Origin: Atopsyche davidsoni
Taxonomy: Eukaryota > Arthropoda > Insecta > Trichoptera > Hydrobiosidae
DNA length: 64,000 nucleotides
NCBI GenBank assembly: GCA_022113835.1
Contig: JAILWY010000001.1
Coordinates: 12,578,501-12,642,500 of the forward strand
Direction of reading: 5' to 3'
Shown here: piece by piece, positions 37,101 to 50,632 of the stretch
Layout of the letters: each line of letters begins with the position of its first letter
Position numbering within the stretch: the first letter of the stretch is position 1
Translations under genes and position numbers: made by a program
Notes under the pieces: generated by a model
What the model saw: only the letters and a program-made list of their open reading frames with translations
Database searches by the model: none
What the model was told of the DNA's origin: nothing

Positions 37101-40100
37101 CGCGTTTGGAACAGACATGTTCCAATTGCAAGAAATTTCAGGTATATTGTGGTACTTTGTAAACAGAGGGTTGCAGTCGGCTGAAGGGTTGTTACACGTA
37201 ACATGCTCGGATTGAAGTCACATTGCACGTGGGTACTATTACCTTTTAACTCTTCTTCAGGAAGTACACATCAAATTTCTTGAAATATTTTCAGCATATT
37301 TTATTTAATACTAAGACACAAGAAAGATTTTTTAATGTATAACTAAAGATTTATAAAAAAATAATCTATGGTATAATTCTAATATAAGATGCTTATGAAA
37401 ATATATGAAATCCATTTTCTGCGTTTTTAGTTGTAAAAATATAAATCACGACTTGTTTTGTGTGATTGATGATATTAAAAAACCACTATTTTTAATGAAT
37501 CACATAAAACGTCAATAGGGGTCAAATTGGAGAAAGGTTTTTGTACATCCGTATCTATGCAATAAATAATTTAACATGAGAGGTTTTGAAAATAAGGTCT
37601 AATTTATGTAATTTGACAAAATTCTATTCTAATTCCATTAGACATTAGCAAATCGGTTTCAATCCTTAATGAAATCATGTAAAAGGCTGAATTAACATAT
37701 TCCTACCCGCTTTTCAAATAAACTTCCCAAGTAGGTCATTAATGAACTAAAACAACCAATAGTAGGAAGGGAGGGCTCACGAATTATTCAAACAAATAGG
37801 CAATTACATTAACGGTGGTAACTTCCCATACATGAATCCTGTGCTCAAAATAAGTTGTAAAACATGTGAAAATCCATATTTATGATTGAAATAAATCTGA
37901 TACGGTTATTTATTTAATCTTGCTACGTCACTGGACAATCATTAATAATTTTATTTGAAACCATAATAAAGATTTTAAATAGACTTTTACAAGTAATGGT
38001 TTCTGTATTATACGTGTATTTGTATTGAATAAAACATTTTATGTATCGATTGGATTTTAAGTCGAATAATACGATGAAGATATGAGTTAAATGATTACTA
38101 AAATGTTTAAGTGGTACTTTATCAAATAAAGCAATATGTGGAGACAAAAAGGATGAAAAGGATCACGATTTGTGGTATTTTAGTATTTTAAATGGTTTAG
38201 GGAGAAGTGTTAAAGGATTTTAATAAAAAGTTACTTTATAATTATTAAATGAATAATGATATGATAATAAAAGTGTACATTTTTTAACTATTGGTTTTAT
38301 TTTTGAAAAAAGTAATTTAAAATTATATTTATATGATATCCGTTGTAAAATATTAATAAATATTCAATATTTGAGAAAATAAAATAATTTTAATAGTCAC
38401 ACGTCGTTCCTCATTTTAATACAATTTTTTATAATTAGTGTCATGATAAATACTTCAATGTAACAATTATGTTTTTTTTATTAGAAGTTATTTGATTTCT
38501 AGAATAGTCATAAAAAAATAACTGGATTTAAAAATAAATCATCCATTTGACGATTGATAAATATATCCCGTTTTATAATTATTTTATATAATCTATATTT
38601 AAATGTAAAGTTTTAACACAATATTAAAAAGTTATATAGAATTTTTTTTTATGTAAATCAACTGGTCACAATATGTTCAGCCGCACAGTCGTAAATACAA
38701 TCAATTAAAAAGAGGAGACGAAAAAAGGCGCGCTACCCCTTCCGCCCGCCTTTTGGGTTATCTCAGATAATTAACGATGCACTGACAAAAAAGAAAGATG
38801 TCGGCGATTGCTCGCGCGGGAAAAGCCGCAGAATCTGCCGCCATTAATATGGCACCGCTGAATGGAAGCTATCTTGTATCTGACGCCGGACTCAAATTGG
38901 CTGGAAACCGCTGATAAGGACAAGACGGAAAAGACCGTCTCATTAAGAGCGAATACATTCAAAAACAAAAAAAAAACTGTTTAGCACAAAGTCCGGCTTT
39001 TCAGCTGGTGCAGCGGGCTTTGTGAGCGACCGTAGCAGGTTTAAAAATAAGCCCGTTTATATTTACAGGTTTTACGAAGCTTGGCTCAAATGAATTTTGT
39101 GCAGCCTTATTTTATAGTTTCTTGTTTAGAGAGACATTGAGACTCCAGCGATTTAAACTGAACTAAAACCGGAGAAAAGTTGTGTCTCATTTGGATACGT
39201 TTGAACTTTAATTGGGAAACGCAAAGTGCTTCTATTTCTACAGTAATTAAACTACATTGATATATAATTACACTTAGATCGTATTAAAAAACTTTGAGAA
39301 TATTAAATTATTTAATTTCGTAACGTTAATGTCATATTTGCTATATATTTCCTACATATCTTAATGACTTTAAAGCTATTTGCTAGAGAGCCACAAACGA
39401 ACAGTATGATTTTTTTGTATTAAAATAAATTTATATGAAATCTTACCATAGCTGCGTAATTTTTTATTCAAACAGCTTGTCATCACATTCGCATGACAAA
39501 AAGTAAAAAAATATATATATTATATACCAAACTATCATGTAAACCGTAGCCCAGAACGTCATTTGTTGATTGGTTTTCGAACGAGTCTATAAATTTTACG
39601 ATACAATGCACATTGTATACCGAATAGCGTAGAAGTCAAAAGAGGTCAGGCCAGTTTAGGGGCGATTAATCAAAAAGCTAATACGACACAAAGCAAAGCG
39701 ACAAGCAAAACTTACAGCAACACTTATAAGAGCTGAAGCGGAAGCAATAAGTCTGCGGCGAGCGCAGCCGGACTGATAGTCCGCGCGCGGCTAATGGCTC
39801 ATTTAGTTCTTTTGACATTTCAACTGCAGTAATCTCGACAGAGAACGATCGATCCGACGGCAAAGATCGAGGGCCGCCCTGGCGCCGCGGAGGCTCGATA
39901 AGGACTGCGGTCAAGAGTTTAGCACAGTCGATTTGTTATTTCTTCCCCGAGACCCCTTATCAGCGTGCTCCATAATGAACCCGGTCTAGTGGGCCGTGTG
40001 ATTAGATCGAGGTCTGCTTTTTGTAATGAATTCGGCCGGCTGTGGGCGCGAGGAACTTGACGGCTGAATTTGACCCATAATTAACAAGTTATGTGGGAAT

Positions 40101-43100
40101 ATTCTGACTTTGTAATGCGACCATTTATCTCCCGCCTGGACGTGTTTTCTTTGATTTTTTTTTCTTTTCATCCCTCTCTCTGGAATTTGGTAAAAAATAT
40201 CGAACGTCGCCGTGACAGCGCTACGAAAAGGGAACATCAAAAACGATCATAAAAACATAGTCGCCGAGGTGAGGTTCAGTTTTAGTCCCGCTTGGCTGTA
40301 CTGGCAGGACATTGCTTTCTTATGGAGTATTGAGGTACTCCTTATAATCTTGTCAATGAGAGTATCAAGTATTTGATAGTATTTATTTTTATGAAAACAT
40401 AATAATATACAATACAACAGCTGTGATATTCATTTTGATGTTCCCAAAGTATGTCTTCCCTCAGAAAAATATTTGTTATTTTTACTGTGGTTATAATAAT
40501 AAATAACAATAAAAAAAAATAACTAATAAATGTTCAAATATATTTTTTGACAGTGTTTATTGTTAATTTATATTAATTTATTTCACATTTCTATGTTATG
40601 GTTTATTTGTATAAATTAAAATTTATATTGGTCTCTTAAATAATTTTTATTATTTATTTAAAAGTTAACGTCTTTATAAATATATAAATAATTATTGATA
40701 TTTGTAACGAATTATACTAATAAATTAAAACTACTCGAGAATGCACAATGTTGGTAATCCTGATTGCGCTTTTAAATTTTCAAAGTATGTGTCCGACGAT
40801 CACTTGTAAGCTTAATACTCATAGGCATGATATAAAATTAATATACATACCAGAGAGTGTTTTTCTATGCTTAAGAAGAAGTGATATAATAGTTAACGCA
40901 ATGTATATAATGATTATAAATTAGCGAGGCTAAATGTGAAATTTCATTGTAACATAAATGTAATTATTTACATGCAAGATTAAGGCCTTTACGGGCCTAA
41001 GTGTAATCTTGGAGCTTCTAATGAGTCAATGGGCTTAAGAGAAAACCACCAATCAACCTCCCATCTTAGCGTGAGAGCCTCCACGGAGGCGCGCGCTCTT
41101 AAACACACTAACCCAGAGATAGTTTATTTTCAACTTCTTATATAGATACTAGCTATTATCAAACATATAGTAACATGATGTGTATTATTTTTTACAAAAA
41201 TCTTTTATGATTCTCTTTAGAATAATAAATACTTATGATAATATGTTAAATATGAGTTTTTAAATGGACAGTATAATATTTATATAAATTATGTTTATGA
41301 AACATTTTGTATTTTGTATATACTCTAATAAAATAAAATACAGTAGTGAACATAGAGTTTTATTAAAGTTAACACAATGACTGTTTTTTTCTTTAAAAAG
41401 TTATTAGTGAAATATACATGTGTTACTTTAAAAAAAAACAAAGTGTGTGCTGCCCGCAGTAAAAAAAAATGCTGTTAACGTGTTTAAAAAAAAAATTGGT
41501 TTAATAGTATGATATTCTCTTAATATCATATTACTCAAAATATGGTTTAGTCATATCTTTCAAATAAAATAAACATAAATGAGAGTAAAAATAAAACAAA
41601 CCGGTTTTCCGATATTTTGCGGACTTGAACTTTTGTAGTGAAAGTTTCGGTTCGCTCTGTTTCCTGCATTTAAATTATCTCAATTGGTATTTTGCTTTCA
41701 TTTTAAAAGGTAGTTCACCTCGTGCTTTGGGGTTTTGTGGTTTTTAATGAAAGAAATATAACTTGGCCCAGAGTATTAAATATTTTTTTGGATTATTAAA
41801 TATTACCATGTTTCAGCCAGAAAAACATTAATCTGCATGTATAATCTAAAAAAAACGCGTAACATGACACATTGTTAATTTGAATTTAAAATGATTAAGT
41901 TTTTAAACATATTTGGCGTTGCTAAAAGCTCAGACTTAAAAAATAATATATAATAAGCATGATATTAATTTTACTTTAAAAGTATTATCCTAGAAGTGTT
42001 TGGATTAAAATTTGAATTATTAAAAAGCCAACTGAATGAAAATTGAGGGCCGTAAGCTAAAAGTACTGATTTTTGCATGCATGAATATTTATTTTTTATT
42101 AAAACACCTGCAGGTATTTAAACTTTGTTGAAAATAGTCCTTGCGTTATACGAAAGTTGTATGACAACAGTGGTCGCTTAAAAAATACATTACCAAACAC
42201 GCTTTACAGTATTTGACTCATTACAGTGAAAAAATATTACAGAAATATATTAAACAACGTTATACTAAGTAACCAAACTTGTAAAAAACAGTCCTTACTC
42301 GTAAAAAAATATATTTCATAATATAATAATATTTTTTACGAGGCTATGGAAAAAGATTATATGAATTTTTTTATATACCATTATTTTTACTTGAACTTTA
42401 AGATTTATTGTTCAAAGATTTTTACCACTACTAGGACCACTGTTTTTTTTATAAATACACGGCCTCGTTAAAAATAGTTATAATGTTATTTCTACTTACT
42501 TTTAATATTAAAAAGAACAGTAAAGTTGGATTACTTTTTATTAAAGCGCTCGTAATTCAGAACGATTCCTCATCATTTCAACTGACAGTTTTTATACATA
42601 CCATAAAAGTAATATATGCATTAAGTTATAAAAATAAATAACGTTTTATATAAATGGAGCAACCATACCATAAATATTGAAAACGTGATTAACTTCCTTC
42701 TTAGACGAGGGGCTTAATGTGGTTTTTCTCTATCAAATCATGATGTATGCTTTTAAGAAAGAAAAAAACCAATACTTAAAGGCTATGAATCAATACAATG
42801 TATTTTTAAAACTGAAACAGAAAAAAAGCAAGCACTGTTTTAAACCAATCCTCAAAATTGGTTTAAATCATACCAAAATTTAACCTTCAGAAAGGGATCA
42901 CATCGGCAAATATTCGATAGAAAAATGTAGCATTATAACCACTAAACCAAGCAAACTACACTTAAAATATATTTTTTAATACAAACTCATTTAAATCAAT
43001 GTTTAATATTATAGTTGAATATAAATAAAAATATTTTCAAATATAATAAAATAAAATAATAAATAATACATAGATAATATATATTGAAAGCTACTGCTAA

Positions 43101-44107
43101 GAGAAACATCAATAAAATTTGATTTCTACGCGTAAACATTGAGTAATAAGATAATTTCTTGAAATGTTTTAAATTTATTATTGTTGAAAATTCGTTATAC
43201 CATTTTATCGCTTTTTGTATATTAATGCTTAGTATATATTTTAGGAAACTGAAGTATTATTATTTTTTATTTATAGCACACTTTTAATAAAATATTTCTT
43301 TGCTTCTAAATACTGTAGTATCTGTCATTAAAGGTAATTGAATTGTACTATTCAACAGTTTAAAACTTAAAATACGCAAATAAAAATAAACATAACGAGA
43401 AATATCAATTTTTTTTTATCGAATTGGTTCATATCAGAAAAGAAACTGCCGTGTCTCCTTAAAGCATAAATGTAAACAATTTATTTATTTGCTTTTCATT
43501 CAAGGTCACATGCCTTAAATTGTTTCCACATGAAGTACTACATGAAAAGAAAGGTCGATATCATTTCAGTTCCTGAACACTCAGGATTCCACAGCCAATT
43601 TCCGAATTTTCCAAATCGCCCAACAAAGTAAGCTACAGGCCCGGACTCGGTTTGAGCCTCAAATTAATTGCATATTGTACTGGAGGCCGAAGGCTCTGGC
43701 CCCGAGCAGCCTGTCCGGGCAGGAGAGGGTGCGCAGGTACCTGAGAAACTTTTCAGCAGGAGCGTTATCTACAAGCCCCAATGTAAAAACCATAATTTCT
43801 ATTTTTGGTTTCTACGTGTCATTATACAAAAGTTATAAAATATTATTAAAATATATGACAACATTAAACTAATACATATTTGTCTTTGACTTAAATAATC
43901 TTTGAAAAGTTATATCTTTTGTATAAAGTGATTGAACATCATTATATGATCTACGGTACTATAAACACTAATAAATTTGTTTTAAAAAAAATTCATTAAA
44001 ACTACGTATGTCGTGAATTTTAAATTAAATACCATAGCATTAAGTATTGCAAGTGCAAAATATTATACATTTTAACATAACATAATCATATATATATACG
44101 AGTGTAT
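34125..44107. other. Gene-poor region with GC-rich islands
   Basis: Islands at about 34470-34720, 35690-35780, 38690-39060, 39640-40260 and 41040-41110. The block near 39840-40140 is dense in GATAAGG/CTTATC, GATTA and TAATGA words, which suits an enhancer. No gene is supported; the sequence between islands is AT-rich. Confidence 0.5.
36062..36108. repeat. Perfect 19-bp inverted repeat (small hairpin)
   Basis: AGTATTTGAAGGCATGCAA (36062-36080), a 9-nt loop (TGTGGAACT), then the exact complement (36090-36108). Pairing does not extend beyond the arms. This is shorter than a usual miRNA precursor. A related AACATGCAATGTG occurs 15 bp downstream. Confidence 0.85.
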
Positions 44108-44652
44108 AGGGTGTCCAAAAAGAGTATTGGGTGAATGAGAATAGTGACCGTTTTTGCGATATGCTGCGAAAAATTTTGGGCTCAGAGCTGCAGGAGTTTT
44201 GAGGATTCAACTCAAAAACGTGGTTCCAACAAGACGGGGCCACTTGCATAATATTGCATATAATCAACCAATTGAAGCTGTTAACGAATTACTCCCTAAT
44301 AAGGTCATTTCACGTAGAAGTAACATCAACTGGCCTCCCAGAAGCCCCGACCTTAGCCCTCTTGACTATTTCGTATGGGGATACCTTAAAAGTAGGGTTT
44401 GTGAGAATAATCCGACGAACCTAACGGAATTGAAACAAAACATCGTCAGAAATGGCAGCAATATCTCGAGGGCTATGTGTCAGCGTGTTATCAACAATCT
44501 TCGTTCCAGATTAGAAGAGTGCCAGCAGCGTAACGATTTGGATAATATCATTTTTATGAAATAATTTTACATTTTGTATTCTTATAATCAACAATAAAAA
44601 ATACTTGATTTTACTAAACTAACAAATACCCGATGCTCTCTTTGGACACTTT
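44108..44652 (+). mobile_element. Internally deleted IS630/Tc1-mariner element with TIRs
   Basis: A ~25-bp terminal repeat starting AGGGTGTCCAAAAAGAG (44108-44132) is matched in reverse complement at 44628-44652 with about 20 of 25 bases identical. Between them is only the C-terminal half of a transposase. The left terminal repeat runs directly into mid-transposase coding sequence, so the promoter and the DNA-binding half have been deleted. Flanks are TA-rich, but the exact target duplication is ambiguous. Confidence 0.72.
44113..44564 (+). pseudogene. Transposase C-terminal fragment, IS630/Tc1-mariner (DDE) family
   Basis: The first part, in the frame of the ATG at 44161, reads VNENSDRFCDMLRKI, then an in-frame TGA (~44200), then WFQQDGATC containing a catalytic Asp (codon at 44233). 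A frameshift follows at about 44240-44250. The remaining frame runs to a TAA at 44562-44564 and contains WPPRSPDLSPLDYFVWGYLKS with another catalytic Asp, then a typical C-terminal helix region ending in IIFMK. The two Asp residues are roughly 37-38 residues apart once the shift is allowed for. The N-terminal helix-turn-helix half and the first catalytic Asp are absent. The piece cannot be functional. Confidence 0.8.
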
Positions 44653-44765
44653 TGGTTTATATATATATATAAATAATTTGATATTAAGTCTAATCCAAAT
44701 AATACAACACACCATTAATTAAAGCCATTTTTATCGATATGAATAATCAAATGATTTACTTTATA

Positions 44766-45036
44766 TTATTGCTAATATGATTAGGCACATTAGTTCATAT
44801 ATAGAAGATGATTTAAAGAAACTCTCAGAAAAATATCATCGTGATATGTGCGCGATTTGAACCCACATCCCTTGGCTTACATGGCCGGTGAACTAACCCT
44901 TGTACTAACGAATCTTTAACAATCATACTCTACATATGAACCAATGTGCCCAGGCCAACGCATATTAGTAATAATATAATAAACCCGTAATGGGTAATAA
45001 ATACGCATCTGATCGACGCCCAATCCAAAAAATCGA
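44766..45036 (-). mobile_element. tRNA-derived foldback element, copy 2 (tRNA-like core intact)
   Basis: On the minus strand this copy reads leader, inverted-repeat arm, tRNA-like core, ~40-bp spacer, complementary arm. The core (44850-44908) contains an A-box-like TTAGTACAAGGG, an anticodon-loop-like CATGTAA and a B-box-like GGGTTCAAATC, in tRNA order and spacing. By eye it most resembles tRNA-Thr(UGU), but the base before the anticodon is A rather than the invariant U, so it is a derived pseudo-tRNA. Internal pol III promoter boxes are the hallmark of SINEs; the flanking inverted repeats are the hallmark of foldback/MITE elements. I infer a hybrid or captured structure. Confidence 0.78.
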
Positions 45037-47035
45037 CTTACTTTATATTGACAACAGCAAAAATATCTTTAAATATAAAAATGTTATCAAACAGCATATA
45101 GTATTTTTATTTTAATTTAAATATATTACATTTCCATAAAACGGTTGGGAAGGCAACAGTCCTCTCCGCACGCGGTCAGTATAAAGAGCATATAATATCG
45201 CAGGTTTTCACGCAGCGGCGGCGCGGGCCGAAGTTCCGAGGGACACAAGCTAATTAAATTACTTACTCGGCCGCAGTTTTCGGACCGAGCCGTGCAACTC
45301 GGGCCGGATTGTGTTTTTACGTGGGGCCTCCCTTATGTGCGAGGAGGATGATTCCGCTGATATGATTAGGGCGTCCGCCTCTGATTTAATTTCCTACTTT
45401 TTCACTGTGTTATTTTTTTGAAATTTTCCGGTTTATTTGATTTCGGAAATATTTCAGAACTGAAAACTTCGGGTCAAGCCGGCTAGGTTATATGATCTTA
45501 CAGGGAAAAAAATGTATTTGAATTGAAATAAGTTGATATTTAGGTTATGAGGTTATTTAGTAGTGTATTTCCAATTTGTATTATTGAGCAAAGCAAATAA
45601 AATCAATTGAAATAACCTTTTTAATAAAAGGGTAAAAACAATTTGTAAATATACCTGCAACATATTGGGGTAGTCCACATAAAAGTTTACGGATACGCAG
45701 ACTCCGTTCGGAGAGGGGGCAGGTTTTGTTATCAGATGTTAGCATTTCCTACAGGGGATGAAAGGCCGAGGGTGAGATCAGAAAACAGATCAGTTAGTTC
45801 CACCGCACGGGGAAATTATTTAATGTAACTAGTTACTGCAAACCACCACTGCGCGCTTCCGGTTCTAAGCCTGCGTTGCCCATTGGCTGAATAAAGCATA
45901 CTTGTGTTAATCAAAGTGACATTTTTCTGTGGAAAACACCACAAATAAGATAATCTATGAACCAAGAGTATTAAATTATTAAGGTTTGAAAATTGGCGAA
46001 AATAGATCCAGTAAGTTAGCAAACTGAGAAAGGCTTTCAGAAACTACATAATTTAAAACCTGGTCAATGCGTTTTGAGACTGATTGCATTTAAAGAAAAT
46101 CTGAAAGGGGTAGTTTTTCCCGAGAAGACTTTTGTCTTTTTGAATAATTTCTATGATAATAAATGTAACGAAAGTAAATTGAATTAGTAAATTAAAAGTA
46201 ATAAAACTGATACAGTACACGAACCCACTGAAAAACGACTTAAATATTCATAAAATAGTAGCATATATTTAAAGTTTTGACGAATAACAAAAGTACAGAA
46301 TGCAAAATTATTCAATAATATTTGATATTGAAATTTTTTTGTATTTAAAAAATAGAAAGTTTTAAATCAACCATTATCAATCAAAAGTTAAACAAAATTA
46401 AAACAATCTTTTAATGTTAATTGATTATCTCGTTTCCAATAAGCTTAAGATATTGAAGTAAGATATTAAATACTGCATGAATAAAACATTTGCACAGACA
46501 ATATCCGATTGTTGAAGCCATAATGAGAAATTAAAGATACTTATAATGGATGCAGGAGATATTCACATTAATTATTCAATTAAACCAGTTAGGATTTCAT
46601 CATGTGAACTCCATGTACATACTTTAGTATAATATGTATATTTGGTATCAAGTTAATGAGTTAAATTTAATTTAAAATAGGCAATATGAAAGTCGTTATA
46701 GCCAAGTATCAAAAATGGAAAATAAATTAAATTATACATTATATCATTATATAAAATTTATGGTCATAACATCTATAATTTGAAATAAAATTTATTACGT
46801 TCTTGACATATTTATGGAGCCTAGTAACTTATTTAAAAATAATCTGATTCTTTTGACCTTTTACGTGGCCGTTAATTTAAATCTTTGTACTTTATTACGT
46901 TTCACCTCAATTTTTATCAAGGAACATTAATGAGCATGATTTTCGGTTTTTTTTTTATTGTATCTCTTCCATAATACTCTACAGGTTAGAGAATAATACA
47001 ATAATTTTTTTTTCATTTATTGTGTAAAATCGATG

Positions 47036-47101
<66 letters not shown>

Positions 47102-50100
47102 ATGTTGTTTTATAATATTTTTAAACGTTATCAGGACTAACATGAAAATTTTATATCAATAAAACGTTTCAAACTCTTGTTTAGTATCGAGTGTATAGTA
47201 GTCGCAAATACTCAAGCGTTAGAATCAGATAGGATTTAAGATAGTATTTAGTGGGGTGTTATTTAAAATCTCGTCGTTTTATTTATTTATTTGGACCCCT
47301 GCAATTCTATCTAAAAATAATGTACTTAAAATTTAACTCACTCGCCTATTTGCTGTTGAAATATTTTACCGAATTACGAATACATATAAATATCTGTTGT
47401 AAAATGCAGATATTCTGTACGAATAATATCGTATTAGTATACAAATATATTTTAAAGAACATTGTTACTTTACCTGAGATTTAACCTTAGGTTTCATTTT
47501 ATTATTATACTTTAGAAATATCGGGCGAACGATCAATTTCATTCTTTACTTTTTTCAACAAAAACGTTATAAGAAGGGCTTAGGAAAATCGAGTGGCAAG
47601 ATTAATATAAAATTTATGCAGTTTTCACGTGGTGTTTTAAAGATTATGAATGCTAATGCAGGGTAGGTGCATTGGGGGTGCAGGGTGCGGGTTGCGGGTG
47701 TGCAGGGTGGGTGCTGGAAGTGCCCTGCCCCTCTCGTCCATCATCGTTACTGGGTCGTTGAGTTTCCTTCCTGGGAATCCCTTAAGATAATGTATCGGGG
47801 TATTTCAACACCAGAATTTCAATATAGTATGCTTTAATAATGATTAATGACATATTCCTAGCATGTAAGAGAGGTTTTTTTTTATTTATGGTAGTTTAAA
47901 GCACTTCTATCATAATTATGGTGAGCATCACTTATGAACTGCGCCGTTATTATCAAGAATGGACGATAATGCCGAAGCACTTTTTACAAATCCATAGTAT
48001 TAGAAAAAAATCAAATATAATATTAATTAATAAAAAAAAAAACACAAATATTAGTAGAATTTTAAATATTGTTTATTTGTATTAATCATTACTTTATATT
48101 GAAATAATAATAATACATGTTTTTAGTAAAAAGTAAAAGTAATCTTACTCAGTACTTTTACATCCATTTTTGGTTTTATATTATATTTGAAATGAAAAGT
48201 TGATAAAGCAACACGTCATGTAATAACAGTTTATAACTGGTAAAAGTAAGTTTTTTGATTTTATGAATAACGCGTATTTACTTAGAACAGTTTAATATAA
48301 AATTGCTATGAAATCTAAGATAAATATAATTTTACGAAAAACTAATATTTTTATGCGGTATTATTATTTCAATGTAATATTTTTAATGCACGGAATATAC
48401 ATCTTTTGAATGTGCACAAAAGCAAAATTTTCTAAAGATCCCGATCCACACATAAATGTTTTCTGAAAAATATTTACGCTTCATTCAGTGGACTCCCTTG
48501 TCGCGCACGTGTTCTCCGCCACGATCAAAGCCCTTTCTCGTCGCGTCAGGCCAGACGTCACACGTATTATATTTATAACTCTTCATGAATGTAGATATTA
48601 TCGTATTTTAGACAAAACTTTGCAGTAAATTGTGAGTTGTAGGAGTTTCCGCCCGATATCAACAAGAAGCTTTTTTTAATCAATCATTACTCGCCGAGGG
48701 GAAGCTCAGAATGTGTGGAGAATCTGGGGATCTTGTAATACGAGAGTGATCATCCTGTGTCAAGTTGATATATTGTACAAAACATAATCTTTGATATTTC
48801 TGGTATCTCGGAGCTCGCAGGATTTATGGCGAATATGTTTGTCGATCTTTGCGAAATCAAACGTACTTCTAGGTCATCTATAAATGTAATAAAGGGCTAC
48901 AGATTGAAAGATTTCTCGAAAAACTAACGATTCATTATTTAATCATTATTATATTACTATTTAATATTTTTTATTCAGAAATACGCGTGCGTCCTTATTT
49001 GTGCTAATGATTTAAGGATCCCATATAGTATATTTTTACTGTATCTTTTGATTTAATAATGAAATGTTGTGTTCATAAAAATTTGAAGCTGTAAATATAA
49101 CCCTTTAAGTATTTAACACCCACTGAAATGCTTTATGAACATTTATATACACCTTATAATAGTTATTATAATTTAAAAAAAACACGTGTAAATGCATTTT
49201 TTCTATATTTATATATGTATATATGTGTTTATATTTATTTATATAAAGACATACATACACACACAAATATATTAATAAAAAATATATAAAATTCGTATTC
49301 ACCTTATTCTTCGTTCGGTATAACAGAGTGAAAGTAAAATAGATTGTGCCTAATTTCTTGAAATTTCCTCTTATTGTGAAGTTTAAGTGAAAATGTCAAG
49401 AACAGTGCGCCTTGTAAATTAGACAGAATGGAAAAACAAAATTAGGATACGATTCAATAGGTAGACTTATATTTTCATTTATTAATGTTTAAGACAAATA
49501 AATGAAATGCGGGAAGAAGACCGTCATCATCAGCAACAAGGACTCAAAGGACCGGATATTTTGAATCACTTGTTTACTCGGTAAATTTATTTGAAATATA
49601 AACTTTAGTAGGAAAATTAATAGAAAATTTTAAGTGGATGGCTACAATTCTTTCAAAATATAGATCATCCAATAAATAAACTTCAAAAGCATATCACCGA
49701 AAGCAGATCAAGTTATATAACATATTATGGAATTGTTTGATTTAATAATCACGATGACGACAATTTTAATAATTCTTTTCTCCAATCAATCCACTTTCTT
49801 AAATAGTTACGTAGATTTAAACTACAGACACTTTCTTATGAATAAGTGATTATAAACATTTGAGCATTAAACAGCCCGTTTTGAGTGGGGCTTTTTTAAG
49901 GAGACATTAAAATATAAAAGTAGCAATTTTATTGCGAGAAAACTCGCTTACCTTATATTAAGATATTAAAAACGTCCTTTCCTTCGCAGGCGCGGGTCAG
50001 CCCCTAATCATGAGCTGCTCTCCATAACACTCGGCATAATTAGCGGGGAGAATGCAGGGAGCAGCCGAGTGGGTGTGAACTTTAATTTATTGCAAGATCA

Positions 50101-50392
50101 TGCAAAGTGCTCGGGAGTAACTAAATATCCCGCTAAATAAGGGGTCGGGACGCCGGCTTGCAGCCCCGGAGCCCCTCGGCTCCCTCCTCCTTCTAACGAG
50201 TGCATCATCTCGCGACAAGTAACTCGTTTGGTTAATTATAATACCAGGATTGTGTCTTGAGATGATACAGTTAGCTGTTGGCAGGAAACTTATTTGATAT
50301 GACACATACGCGTCGCAAATGCAATGTCGCAGTACAGTTGAAATTTTAGAAGTAAAATGAAACATTTCATTTCCGTTATTTATTTTATAAAA
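45037..50392. other. Gene-poor region
   Basis: GC-richer blocks at about 45150-45370, 45690-45830, 48480-48740 and 49985-50210, plus a G-run-rich patch at 47640-47770. Otherwise AT-rich with no recognisable gene or element apart from the TA microsatellite. Confidence 0.5.
47039..47096. repeat. (TA)29 microsatellite
   Basis: 58 uninterrupted bases of alternating T and A in AT-rich gene-free DNA. Confidence 0.97.
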
Positions 50393-50632
50393 TATTACTT
50401 ACTATTATGATTAGGCATAGTTTTTCACATATTGAAAATGATTTAAAGAAACTCTCAGAAAAATATCATAGTGACTTGTGTAGGATTCGAACCTACATCT
50501 CCAAGCTTACATGGCCAGTGTACTGACCCTTTCAATATGTGAAAAAATATGCCTAATCTTATTAGTAGGTAATATAAGGCCGTAAAGGTAATTAAAACGT
50601 ACTTGATTGACGTTCAATCCGCAAAATTGACA
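50393..50632 (-). mobile_element. tRNA-derived foldback element, copy 3 (tRNA-like core partly intact)
   Basis: Same layout as copy 2 on the minus strand. The T-arm is perfect, with a 5-bp stem GTAGG/CCTAC closing an ATTCGAA loop (50480-50496), and the anticodon-loop CATGTAA lies at about 50506-50512. The D-arm/A-box side is shortened because the inverted-repeat arm cuts into it. Arms around 50400-50440 and 50530-50570 are complementary. The leader remnant is at about 50575-50632. Confidence 0.76.

Noticed and set aside
50478..50530. A functional tRNA-Thr gene on the minus strand
   Set aside because: The acceptor stem is not formed, the D-arm is truncated, the base before the anticodon is A, and the sequence is part of a repeated foldback element.
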